From JAQIBY01 sp964527535 (GTDB taxonomy: Bacteria; Bacteroidota; Bacteroidia; Bacteroidales; ML635J-15), in assembly GCA_964527535.1 (NCBI GenBank), contig CAZGPW010000199.1:1-34171 (forward strand): DNA of 34,171 nt, read 5' to 3'. A program made the translations under genes and the position numbers. Below the pieces are notes generated by a model that saw nothing but the letters and a program-made list of their open reading frames with translations, searched no databases and was not told where the DNA came from. Positions 7,104 through 14,963 of the stretch are shown here, piece after piece. The stretch's first letter is position 1; each line of letters begins with the position of its first letter.

Positions 7104-9209
7104 TCAGGAAATCATACGCCACAGCATTTTGTTTTTTCCCTGTTTGCGGAGTTCACGTTTTAACAGCATGTTTTCGGGGGCATTGAGTTCAGGGTCAGGT
7201 TTGAGAATTTCTTCTGCAACCTTACGTACAAAGTGCAGTATCTGATGGTCTCTGCCGAGGTTAGCGATTTTTAAATTAATGGGAAGGCCGCTTTGTTGTG
7301 TGCCCTCGATATCTCCCGGGCCACGTATTTTCATGTCAGCTTCGGCGATGTCAAATCCGTCGTTGCTATGTGTCATCACCTGTATGCGTTGCCTTGAGTT
7401 TTCCCCCAGTTGATTTTTTGTCATGAGGATGCAATACGATTGTTCTGCACCACGGCCAACACGTCCCCTGAGTTGATGCATTTGCGACAGCCCGAACCGT
7501 TCGGCAGATTCCAGAATAAGGACACTGGCGTTGGGGATGTCCACACCTACTTCTATAACAGTGGTGGCAACGAGAATATCGGCAGCGCCGCTTTTGAAAT
7601 ATTGCATGGATTTTTCTTTTTCGGCCGGTTTCATTTTTCCGTGAACAACAGCCAACTGGTAATCCGGTCGCGGAAAAGCCCTGAGGATGCTTTCCACACC
7701 ATCTTCAAGGTCTTTATAATCCATGTGCTCAGACTCGCTGATGAGCGGGTACACAACAAATATCTGGCGCCCTTTGGCAATTTCATCGCGCATAAACTGG
7801 AATACCCGGAGGCGTTGGCTGTCGGTAGCATGCTTGGTAATGACAGCTTTTCTGCCGGGGGGCAATTCATCTATGGTGGAAACATCCAGATCGCCATACA
7901 CAGTCATGGCAAGGGTCCTTGGAATAGGTGTGGCGGTCATTACCAACACGTGGGGTGGTTTGTCGGATTTTTTCCATAACCGTGCTCGCTGGGCTACGCC
8001 AAAACGATGTTGTTCATCAATGATGGTAAGCCCAAGCGTGTGAAATTCTACCACATCTTCCAGCAGTGCATGGGTGCCGATCAGTATATCCACATCGCCG
8101 GATTTAAGTCCTTCATGAATGGGTTTCCTGTCTTTTTGTTTTGTAGAGCCGGTCAGCAACTCTACCCGCAGGTTCATCCCTTTAAGCATACCGGAAATGG
8201 ATTGGTAATGTTGTTGTGCCAGAATCTCTGTTGGTACCATTAGCGCAGCCTGATACCCATTGTCGATGGCAATGAGCATACACATCAATGCTACAAGGGT
8301 TTTCCCGCTTCCCACGTCTCCCTGCAAAAGGCGATTCATGTGTTGTCCGCTGCCCATGTCGCGGCGTATTTCTTTAATTACCCGTTTTTGTGCTGATGTA
8401 AGCTCAAACGGGAGGTTTTTTTTATAAAATTCATTAAAAATGTTGCCTACCGATGAAAAAACGTAGCCGGGAATTTTTTTCTTCCGTTGGTTGCGGCTTT
8501 GCAGCATACCCAGTTGTATGAAGAACAATTCTTCAAATTTAAGCCGGTATTCAGATTTTGAAAGGATTTCTGTGTTTTCCGGGAAATGGAGGTTGCGAAT
8601 GGCAGTATCTTTGTCAACAAGGCGGTATTTACGGCGCATCCATTCAGGTAATGTTTCAGGTATTGATGTAGTCAGCGTATTGAGAAGGTTTTCCTGCAAT
8701 TTCTGTATGGCTTTGCTGTGGAGCTTGTGTGTTTTTAGTTTTTCCGTGGTATAATAGTGAGGCATCAGGCCTGTAGCCGGTTTTTTTTGCCAGTTTTCAA
8801 GCAACTCCATATCAGGGTGTGCCATGTTGAGGTGATTTTTGTAGCGGGTAGGTTTTCCAAAAATCACATATTGTTTGCCCGGCTTAATGCTGTCTTTTAT
8901 CCATTTGGCTCCTTTAAACCAAACCAGCTCAAGGCTGCCACTGTCATCATTGCACATGGCGGTCAAACGGGAAAAACGTTTTCCGCCTGCCATTTTAGGG
9001 GCATGGATGGTAGCTATGATCTGAACCATAGGCATGCCATCCCTGAGTTCGGCTATTTTATAAAACTTTGACCTGTCGGTATGGCGATAGGGAAAATAAT
9101 TCAGCAGGTCCTCAAAGCTTTGAATGTCCAGTTCATTTTTAAGCAGTTCTGCCCGTTTGGGGCCAACGCCTTTCAGGTATTTTATGTCGTTATCAAATTG
9201 TGATACCAT
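7104..9209 (-). CDS. recG: ATP-dependent DNA helicase RecG, 701 aa
   Basis: RecG remodels stalled replication forks and branch-migrates Holliday junctions. The N-terminal wedge/OB region (residues about 1-230) includes the helix-hairpin-helix-like YLKGVGPKRAELL. The helicase core shows Walker A GDVGSGKT (about 297-304), DEQH (about 398-401), ATPIPRTL (about 425-432) and a C-terminal motor with ILVATTVIEVGVDIP and QLRGRVGRG, the RecG signature. The length matches the family. I start at the ATG at 9207-9209, not the TTG one codon upstream. A TATCTTCA box about 36 bases upstream on the minus strand could be the -7 element. The downstream side is the palindrome cluster, with no typical terminator. 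Confidence 0.97.
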   Translation of the reverse strand: MVSQFDNDIKYLKGVGPKRAELLKNELDIQSFEDLLNYFPYRHTDRSKFYKIAELRDGMPMVQIIATIHAPKMAGGKRFSRLTAMCNDDSGSLELVWFKGAKWIKDSIKPGKQYVIFGKPTRYKNHLNMAHPDMELLENWQKKPATGLMPHYYTTEKLKTHKLHSKAIQKLQENLLNTLTTSIPETLPEWMRRKYRLVDKDTAIRNLHFPENTEILSKSEYRLKFEELFFIQLGMLQSRNQRKKKIPGYVFSSVGNIFNEFYKKNLPFELTSAQKRVIKEIRRDMGSGQHMNRLLQGDVGSGKTLVALMCMLIAIDNGYQAALMVPTEILAQQHYQSISGMLKGMNLRVELLTGSTKQKDRKPIHEGLKSGDVDILIGTHALLEDVVEFHTLGLTIIDEQHRFGVAQRARLWKKSDKPPHVLVMTATPIPRTLAMTVYGDLDVSTIDELPPGRKAVITKHATDSQRLRVFQFMRDEIAKGRQIFVVYPLISESEHMDYKDLEDGVESILRAFPRPDYQLAVVHGKMKPAEKEKSMQYFKSGAADILVATTVIEVGVDIPNASVLILESAERFGLSQMHQLRGRVGRGAEQSYCILMTKNQLGENSRQRIQVMTHSNDGFDIAEADMKIRGPGDIEGTQQSGLPINLKIANLGRDHQILHFVRKVAEEILKPDPELNAPENMLLKRELRKQGKNKMLWRMIS

Positions 9210-9381
9210 CAATGTGAATTTTCCACGATGTGAAGATAAAAAACTTAATCGGAAATGCTCTTCTGATTATGGTTGGATAATTAAATAAAATGAATATCTG
9301 AAAGATTACCTGGGTTCCTTTATTGTTATTAAAATTTCATCATGAAAGTGATTGATTATGAATTGTGAAAAGCAAACATTA

Positions 9382-9489
9382 AATGATAAAACAGTCCGGA
9401 GGCGGAAGTCGGAAGACAGAAGTACGCAGTTGACTACGGACTCCGGACTTCTGTCTCCTGACCGGTTATTGAAATTTCTCATATTTATT
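9382..9489. repeat. 108-bp direct repeat, copy 1
   Basis: Identical to 9589-9696 except for one base (G here, A there, in the GGAGnCGG stretch). It contains inverted pairs: AGTCCGGAG (9393-9401) with CTCCGGACT (9441-9449), and GACAGAAGT (9415-9423) with ACTTCTGTC (9447-9455). The CGGAAGT-type heptamers resemble those inside the foldback elements at 12328 and 23225. Confidence 0.85.
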
Positions 9490-9588
9490 TCTTCCATTCT
9501 TCTGCAGTGCTTAGTGCTACCCGGCGTAAATCTGCGGTATGGTAGGTTGTGTCGCAGAGTTTCGCAGAGGAGCAAAGAACCGCAAAGG
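9490..9588. other. Spacer between the 108-bp repeats
   Basis: No gene is visible. The right part (about 9551-9588) is built from CGCAGAG, CAAAGAA and CGCAAAGG blocks, a simple intergenic repeat style that recurs as CGGAGACGCAGA near the window end. Repeat plus spacer give a 207-bp period, a multiple of three, which is why both strands stay open through the region. Confidence 0.5.
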
Positions 9589-9696
9589 AATGATAAAACA
9601 GTCCGGAGACGGAAGTCGGAAGACAGAAGTACGCAGTTGACTACGGACTCCGGACTTCTGTCTCCTGACCGGTTATTGAAATTTCTCATATTTATT
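9589..9696. repeat. 108-bp direct repeat, copy 2
   Basis: Second copy of 9382-9489, one mismatch in 108 bases. The near identity means a recent duplication or ongoing gene conversion. It lies about 200 bases upstream of the methyltransferase start; 9697-9894 has no other recognisable feature. Confidence 0.85.
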
Positions 9697-9894
9697 CCTT
9701 ATCTGTTTAAATCTACTGTGGCCTGGTGTGGGTCAAAATTCCGGAAGCATCTATGGGTGGAGCCACATACGAGGCACAGTAGGATACATGGGATCAGCAA
9801 TAAAAACCATCTGGCTAATCATTTAATGTTAAAAGGCAGAGAACCGTTTTTTTTGATTAATTTCGTAAAAGAGATTACAATATTGCTAAGATTG

Positions 9895-10653
9895 ATGATA
9901 CGCAGGTCGTTAATGTATTTGAATCACAGGTTACGGTCGGAAAAGCTAAAGCATTTTGACCTTGCAAGCTTGCCTGGATGGTTGTCAGATGCCTTGATTT
10001 CAGAGGCACAGCCTTATGGTGTGGATATCGCAATGAAAAATTTGAATGAGGTATTACAGCTACACAATAAAGTTGAGGTTGTTGACCTTGGTGCCGGCTC
10101 ACGCAGGATGGGAAAAAAAAGACGCATTTCAGATATCGCCAGGTATTCGGTATCCAATTATAATGAACTGTTGTTTTTATCCAGAACAGCATATTTTAAA
10201 AATCCTGATTTTGTGCTGGAACTGGGCACTTCGTTGGGTATTTCATCTTGTATGCTTGCCAATGTGGTTCCCATGGCGAAAGTTGTTTCAGTTGAAGGAT
10301 GCCCGGCGCTGCATAATTTTGCGCGGCAAAACGCTAACAAATACGCCAACGATAATTTACAACTTGTCAATGCTGAATTTTGCGATTTTTTTGATCAGAA
10401 CACTGACAAATATGACCTGGTAATTATTGACGGGAATCACAGGTATGATGCTACGTTGCGTTTGTTTGATGCGGCCTTGCGGTATTTAACACCGGATGGC
10501 TGTATTATCATTGATGATATTTATTGGTCAGGGGGCATGCACAAAGCGTGGACCCGGATTAAAAAACAGCCGGGGATGCTGGCTTTGGATGCATATCACA
10601 GCGGCATCATAACCACAGGGAAAAATGCATGTTATAGACTGAAGGTGGTGTGA
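9895..10653 (+). CDS. Class I SAM-dependent methyltransferase, 252 aa
   Basis: The Rossmann-type methyltransferase core is visible: the SAM-binding strand and loop FVLELGTSLGISS (motif I), the acidic end of strand 2 in VVSVEG, YDLVIIDGNH as the catalytic-side strand, and DGCIIIDDIYWS. This layout matches the Methyltransf_24/O-methyltransferase-like group common in Bacteroidota. The substrate is unknown. The open frame extends upstream through the 108-bp repeats, but that part is repeat sequence; I start at the ATG at 9895 because MIRRSLMYLNHRL then looks like the usual short N-terminal helix of such proteins. ATGs at 9826 and 9913 are alternatives. It converges on a lipoprotein gene with an eight-base gap. 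Confidence 0.82.
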   Translation: MIRRSLMYLNHRLRSEKLKHFDLASLPGWLSDALISEAQPYGVDIAMKNLNEVLQLHNKVEVVDLGAGSRRMGKKRRISDIARYSVSNYNELLFLSRTAYFKNPDFVLELGTSLGISSCMLANVVPMAKVVSVEGCPALHNFARQNANKYANDNLQLVNAEFCDFFDQNTDKYDLVIIDGNHRYDATLRLFDAALRYLTPDGCIIIDDIYWSGGMHKAWTRIKKQPGMLALDAYHSGIITTGKNACYRLKVV

Positions 10654-10661
10654 TGCAGATT

Positions 10662-11540
10662 TTACAATAAATCCCTAATTTGTGTGTAAAGCTTTTTTGA
10701 ATTTCTTTTATACGATGTTTTTTCGTTGCCGGAGAGGCTTTTCTCATGTTGTTCCATTTTTTTCAGCAATTCTTTTATCTCATTCCTGTCCATGTTTGAG
10801 ATGATTTGTTCAACCACCGCCCTCCTTGTTGTTGCTGAGTTGTTTTTTAAATAAATGGTTTCTTTAATGTATTGCTTTTCTGTTTTGGGGTGAATGTCCT
10901 GAATTCTAAGGCATAAATCAGCCAGCGGAATGTGCTTCAATGCATTGTTTACATACGAAAAGCCTGCTGTTTTTCTTTTGTTGTACCTGTCCATAAAAGA
11001 CACAGAATCTACAGTGAGAATTTTTGTACCGGAAAGGTTGCAGGCATAATAGTTATTGTATTTTTTCTTTAGCGATAAAATTTTTGCTGTGTCCTTTTGA
11101 TCTTTTGCTGCATGGGATAAAATAAAATCCCAATCCGAAACCGGATTTACATAATAAAAAATGAGGCTGTCTGAACACGCAAGCCTTGTTTTCCATGATG
11201 TCCTGTAGCTTCCTGTTAAGGTGGTTAAGTCATGAAATTCAACGATGCGGGATATGCTGTCTTTACCTGGTGTCACAACAAAAAGGGCTGTGTTTTCATG
11301 CAGGTATTCAGGTTGTCCACCATCCGGAAACCTTGATATTCCTTTTGGGGGCAAGTATGCACGTGTTGATATTATGCATGCTACACGGGAACTGTCAGCA
11401 AGGTAGCAGGGATTATGATGAAGTTTGTAATCAATATGCAAATATTCAGAATGGCAGGAGGCCAGTAATAGCCCTGCCATTGCCCCTGCAATAAAGAGAG
11501 TGCAAATTTTACCAGGCTTGATCAGCTTTTGCATCAGCAT
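10662..11540 (-). CDS. Hypothetical lipoprotein, 292 aa
   Basis: A signal sequence with lipobox LASC (Cys29) marks it as a lipoprotein. The mature part is a mixed fold with several Tyr- and Ser-rich strands, and the last 60 residues are a highly charged helical stretch (ISNMDRNEIKELLKKMEQ onwards) that could form a coiled coil. I recognise no family and propose no function. It lies 16 bases downstream of another lipoprotein gene in the same direction, so the two probably form an operon with this gene second. The start could also be the ATG two codons further in. Confidence 0.82.
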   Translation of the reverse strand: MLMQKLIKPGKICTLFIAGAMAGLLLASCHSEYLHIDYKLHHNPCYLADSSRVACIISTRAYLPPKGISRFPDGGQPEYLHENTALFVVTPGKDSISRIVEFHDLTTLTGSYRTSWKTRLACSDSLIFYYVNPVSDWDFILSHAAKDQKDTAKILSLKKKYNNYYACNLSGTKILTVDSVSFMDRYNKRKTAGFSYVNNALKHIPLADLCLRIQDIHPKTEKQYIKETIYLKNNSATTRRAVVEQIISNMDRNEIKELLKKMEQHEKSLSGNEKTSYKRNSKKLYTQIRDLL

Positions 11541-11556
11541 AAAAGATTAATATAAA

Positions 11557-12150
11557 TTACTTCAGCTTATCCGGGCTATCGGCATAGCTTCTAAAGTCAG
11601 ACTTTGTTATTTCCTCAAAGCCCCACGGGCCACCGAGGGCGTGCCAGTATTTACCATTTTTTTCGAGTACGTGAATCAAAATTACATCGGAATTTTCTCC
11701 GGTATCTGATTCTTTATCATCATAATAAATCAGGGCATGGAGTTGCCCGGTCATTTTATCTTTTCTATATTTTACGCCCCTAACCGTACCATCCCAGGTT
11801 TGCATATATTCTTGTTTTTCCCGCGAGATGAAATCTTCATCAAGGTTAACGGCCATGGCTGCAGAAACCATGCTTTTTAATGTTTCAAGGTCTTCATCCT
11901 GAATGGCCTGCAGTGCTTTTTTGCCAAATTGTTTGGGCGTAAGGTTTTTGAGTTTATCAGCGCCTTGGCGTGATTTTTTAGTGTCTTTTTCAACTTTATC
12001 CAATGCTTCTTTGGCTTTATTGATATCTTCACTGATGTCTTCTGTTTTTGCCGGATCATTTTGAGGTTTTGAATCAGATTCGCCGAAACCACATCCAAAG
12101 AAGACAACGGGAATCAATAAGCTTGAGAGAATAATTATAATGATTTTCAT
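11557..12150 (-). CDS. Lipoprotein with charged helix and NTF2-like C-terminal region, 197 aa
   Basis: I start at the ATG at 12148-12150, which puts the signal sequence (MKIIIIILSSLLIPVVFFGC, lipidated Cys20) at the N terminus; the upstream extension is not signal-like. Residues about 27-65 are an Asp/Glu/Lys-rich predicted coiled coil. From LTPKQFGKKALQAIQDEDLE on, the pattern (helix, then strands with GVKYRKDKMTGQLHALIYY and a final NGKYWHAL) recalls DUF4878/NTF2-like lipoproteins, a weak resemblance. It is probably the first gene of a two-lipoprotein operon. Confidence 0.78.
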   Translation of the reverse strand: MKIIIIILSSLLIPVVFFGCGFGESDSKPQNDPAKTEDISEDINKAKEALDKVEKDTKKSRQGADKLKNLTPKQFGKKALQAIQDEDLETLKSMVSAAMAVNLDEDFISREKQEYMQTWDGTVRGVKYRKDKMTGQLHALIYYDDKESDTGENSDVILIHVLEKNGKYWHALGGPWGFEEITKSDFRSYADSPDKLK

Positions 12151-12327
12151 AGTGCAATATATTTGGTTTAGAATTGTAAATATACAAATGTTTTGCAAAA
12201 AACAATAATAATTTATAAAAAAACTGACAGGTGGTTGGACACTGCCCTTAGGCGCTTACTGCGTAACTTTTACCAACATGTTGCCGATAAAATCCAAGCA
12301 CCAATTACCAATTTTCAAACAATTTTC

Positions 12328-12554
12328 GGTTCTACTGCAAACTTATTGGAAAACCAGGAATATCTAAAGGTAAAAAGTTAGGTGTAATATTGTCGGGAGT
12401 CGGGAGTCGGGAGTCGGAAGTCAGGAGTTGTGAATACTTTTTCTGACTCCGGTCTTCGGTCTTCCGACTTCAGACTTGTAACTTATCGGTCATTACACAA
12501 TAGGATCAGGTAAACAGCCGGTTAATCATAACCCATTAAAATAACAGTAGAACC
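12328..12554. mobile_element. MITE-like foldback element, copy 1 (227 bp)
   Basis: Terminal inverted repeats GGTTCTACTG (12328-12337) and CAGTAGAACC (12545-12554) are perfect over ten bases. A second nested pair, GTGTAAT (12382-12388) and ATTACAC (12492-12498), flanks a central hairpin. Its left arm has heptamers CGGGAGT three times, CGGAAGT and CAGGAGT (12394-12428); its right arm has GACTCCG/GTCTTCG/GACTTCA units. It is homologous along its whole length to 23225-23437. There is no coding capacity and no clear target duplication; A+T-rich AATTT-type sequence lies on both sides. Confidence 0.8.
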
Positions 12555-12629
12555 AAATTTACAATAACATTATTTACTCACATATCATTTTAACTTACTG
12601 ACTATTAACACGGGGCAGGAGTTCTGATG

Positions 12630-14090
12630 TTATTTTTCAGGGATGTTTTTCAGTATGTCCAGGGTATGTTTCCACCACATTTGCACCGTTTTAATGCTGA
12701 CTTTTTCTTCAGGGGTATGGGCATTTTTTATGGTAGGCCCTATTGAAATCATATCCAGGTAGGGGTATTTTTCCAGAAACAGGCCACATTCGAGGCCGGC
12801 ATGAATTGCTCTTACCACCGGTTTTTTATTAAAGAGTTTTTCATAGGATTTTTCAGAAACTCTGAGTATTTCGGAATCAGGGTTTGGTGCCCATCCCGGG
12901 TATCCGTCGCTGTGTTGAACCTCGGCTTTCGCTAATTTAAACACGGCAGCCACCATGCCGGCAATGTCTTTTTTTCCGGATTCCAGTGATGAGCGCTGGC
13001 TTGTTACCACCTCTATCTGATCTTCTTCAACGAATTTTACTGATGCCAGATTTGTGGAAGTTTCCACCATGTCTTCAACATCAGGGCTCCATGCATGAAC
13101 ACCATGCGGGCAGCCATAAACTGCACGAATTAGTGCTTTATGCGCCTTCTTGTTTATCACAAAATCCGGTACTTCTGTATCTGAAATGGTAAATTTCATG
13201 TTCGGTTCGCGCTTGCCATTTTCTTTTGTTACCGTGTCAGCGAATTCATTAAAATATTTTTTCAGTTTTTCAGCAAATTTATCTTTGACGGTAATAATAG
13301 CCATTGCTTCTCGTGGTATTGCATTGCGCTTATTGCCGCCATCAAAACAAGCGAGTCTTGGTTTGTAAACATCGTAAACCTGTTCTAAAAACCGGGCAAT
13401 AATTTTGTTGGCGTTGCCAAGGTCTTTATGAATTTCATCGCCGCTGTGGCCTCCTCTTAGCCCATCAATTTCAAGTTTAAGGGCTACGTGATTTTTAGGT
13501 ACGGGTTTTTGCTTGTATGTAAACCTTGCATTGGTGTCTATACCACCGGCACATCCGATGAAAATCTCGCCTTCATCTTCAGAATCCAGATTGATCAGAA
13601 TTTTTCCTTCAAAAAAGCCTGATTTTAATGCAAACGCTCCTGTCAAGCCGGTTTCTTCATCTACGGTAAAAAGGCATTCAAGTTTTGGATGTTCAAATTC
13701 ATCCGATGCGAGCAATGCCATTTGAACCGCCATCCCGATTCCGTCATCTGCTCCCAGTGTGGTGCCTTTGGCTTTTACCCAATCGCTATCAATCACTGGT
13801 GTAATGGGATCGGTGTTAAAATCAATGTCAACGCCCTTGTTTTTTTCACACACCATGTCCATGTGGCTCTGTAAAACCACCGTTTTACGGTTTTCAAATC
13901 CACTTGTGGCCGGTTTTGTTATCAAAACATTACCAATGTCATCCCGTTTAGCTTCGAGATTATGCTTTTGGGCGAAATCCAACATAAACCGGATTATTTT
14001 ATCTTCCCGTTTTGACGGACGCGGCACCTGGCAGATATCTTCAAAATGTTTCCAAACTACTGACGGTTCTAAATGCGTTAAAGTTCCCAT
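12630..14090 (-). CDS. pepD: Aminoacyl-histidine dipeptidase PepD (peptidase M20C), 486 aa
   Basis: This cytosolic zinc dipeptidase cleaves Xaa-His dipeptides such as carnosine and also other dipeptides. The M20 metal and catalytic motifs are present: SHMDMV (His76, Asp78), TLGADDGIG (Asp115), VDEETG (Glu145/Glu146), LDSEDEGE and IHAGLECG near the C terminus. The lid domain lies in the middle (about 190-400). The length is that of the E. coli-type enzyme, and there is no signal peptide. It stands alone, with 98 bases to the divergent lipoprotein gene. A foldback element ends 75 bases past its 3' end. Confidence 0.96.
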   Translation of the reverse strand: MGTLTHLEPSVVWKHFEDICQVPRPSKREDKIIRFMLDFAQKHNLEAKRDDIGNVLITKPATSGFENRKTVVLQSHMDMVCEKNKGVDIDFNTDPITPVIDSDWVKAKGTTLGADDGIGMAVQMALLASDEFEHPKLECLFTVDEETGLTGAFALKSGFFEGKILINLDSEDEGEIFIGCAGGIDTNARFTYKQKPVPKNHVALKLEIDGLRGGHSGDEIHKDLGNANKIIARFLEQVYDVYKPRLACFDGGNKRNAIPREAMAIITVKDKFAEKLKKYFNEFADTVTKENGKREPNMKFTISDTEVPDFVINKKAHKALIRAVYGCPHGVHAWSPDVEDMVETSTNLASVKFVEEDQIEVVTSQRSSLESGKKDIAGMVAAVFKLAKAEVQHSDGYPGWAPNPDSEILRVSEKSYEKLFNKKPVVRAIHAGLECGLFLEKYPYLDMISIGPTIKNAHTPEEKVSIKTVQMWWKHTLDILKNIPEK

Positions 14091-14188
14091 AATTATTTGT
14101 ATTTTTGTTTAAAATATGAAAGTAATGAAATTCTTTTAAACAGGAAGCTCCTATAAAAAATTTTAACGTAATTTTCGTATTTTATGAT

Positions 14189-14830
14189 ATGAAGCTTTGG
14201 TTTTTAATACTGTTATTTATTTCTCTGCTGCTTTTTTTCTCAGGCTGCGATAAAGATGAACCATCGAAAGTGTTTGGTACAGTAAGCATATACCCCAACA
14301 ACTATCCGGTATCCAATGGTGAAATAAAACTCAGTGCCCAGGTCATTGATCAGGGAAGTTTCAATAACAATTTTCAAACCATTGATGAAACTTATACCAA
14401 TCACAGCGGCGGATATGAAATATCATTTGACCCGCTCAGAGCCAGCATATACAGGGTGGATTTTACACATGATGATTACCGGGATAAATTCATTGAGTTT
14501 TCATCGGACAATTATACAATTACCAAGCAAATCAGCATGCAGGTAGTGATAAAAGCTCACCTGGATGTGCATATAAAAAATCAGAATTCCCCATCCGAAT
14601 CAGATGAGTTAAGGATCCGCATCAAAGATATACCCGCGGTTTGCCAGGATTGCAGTGATTCAACGTTTACGGTTATTACCGGTGCTGATGTTGACACAAC
14701 CCTGACGTATCAAATCGTTGGAGACGATGAAATCACATTGGAATATACAACAACCGATAACAATAGTGAAATATTCGTTGAAACCATTTATTGTGATCCG
14801 GGAAACAATGGTTTTGCAATTCAATACTGA
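14189..14830 (+). CDS. Lipoprotein with carboxypeptidase-regulatory-like domain, 213 aa
   Basis: The signal sequence ends with lipobox FSGC (Cys20). Residues about 28-120 have the strand pattern of CarboxypepD_reg-like (transthyretin-like) domains: FGTVSIYPNNYPVSNGEI, GGYEISF and YRVDFTHDDYRDK. The last 90 residues are a second beta-rich region with four cysteines (CQDC, IYCDPG among them). Such lipoproteins are common on Bacteroidota outer membranes; the specific role is unknown. It is transcribed divergently from pepD; a TAATTTTC box at 14169-14176 may be part of its promoter. A strong hairpin terminator follows it after about 80 bases. Confidence 0.8.
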   Translation: MKLWFLILLFISLLLFFSGCDKDEPSKVFGTVSIYPNNYPVSNGEIKLSAQVIDQGSFNNNFQTIDETYTNHSGGYEISFDPLRASIYRVDFTHDDYRDKFIEFSSDNYTITKQISMQVVIKAHLDVHIKNQNSPSESDELRIRIKDIPAVCQDCSDSTFTVITGADVDTTLTYQIVGDDEITLEYTTTDNNSEIFVETIYCDPGNNGFAIQY

Positions 14831-14910
14831 TTTAAGGGGACTTCTATTATTTCGCATCAAGATTTTCTACTGCATAATCCGGGTTGTTGCACTATCGGGA
14901 TAATGCAATA

Positions 14911-14946
14911 AAAAAAGTGCCTCACTCAGTCAGGCACTTTTTTATT
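14911..14946. terminator. Bidirectional terminator
   Basis: AAAAAAGTGCCT (14911-14922) pairs perfectly with AGGCACTTTTTT (14932-14943). An A-run leads and a T-run trails, so it can stop transcription in both directions, as expected between these two convergent genes. Confidence 0.9.
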
Positions 14947-14963
14947 ATTATGTAAGTGTAAGA

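Noticed and set aside
7410..7979. 189-aa frame antisense to recG
   Set aside because: Shadow of the recG coding sequence; recG motifs are unambiguous on the other strand.
9306..9689. Minus-strand 127-aa frame with an internal 34-residue duplication
   Set aside because: The duplication is just the translated 108-bp repeat; no start signal or domain.
9382..9696. CRISPR array
   Set aside because: Only two long copies, repeat much longer than CRISPR repeats, no cas genes.
9352..9894. N-terminal extension of the methyltransferase frame (about 180 residues)
   Set aside because: It is read straight through the 108-bp direct repeats, whose 207-bp period keeps the frame open; the peptide is low-complexity and unlike methyltransferases.
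12193..12381. 62-aa plus-strand frame
   Set aside because: It runs into the foldback element and has no homology-like pattern.
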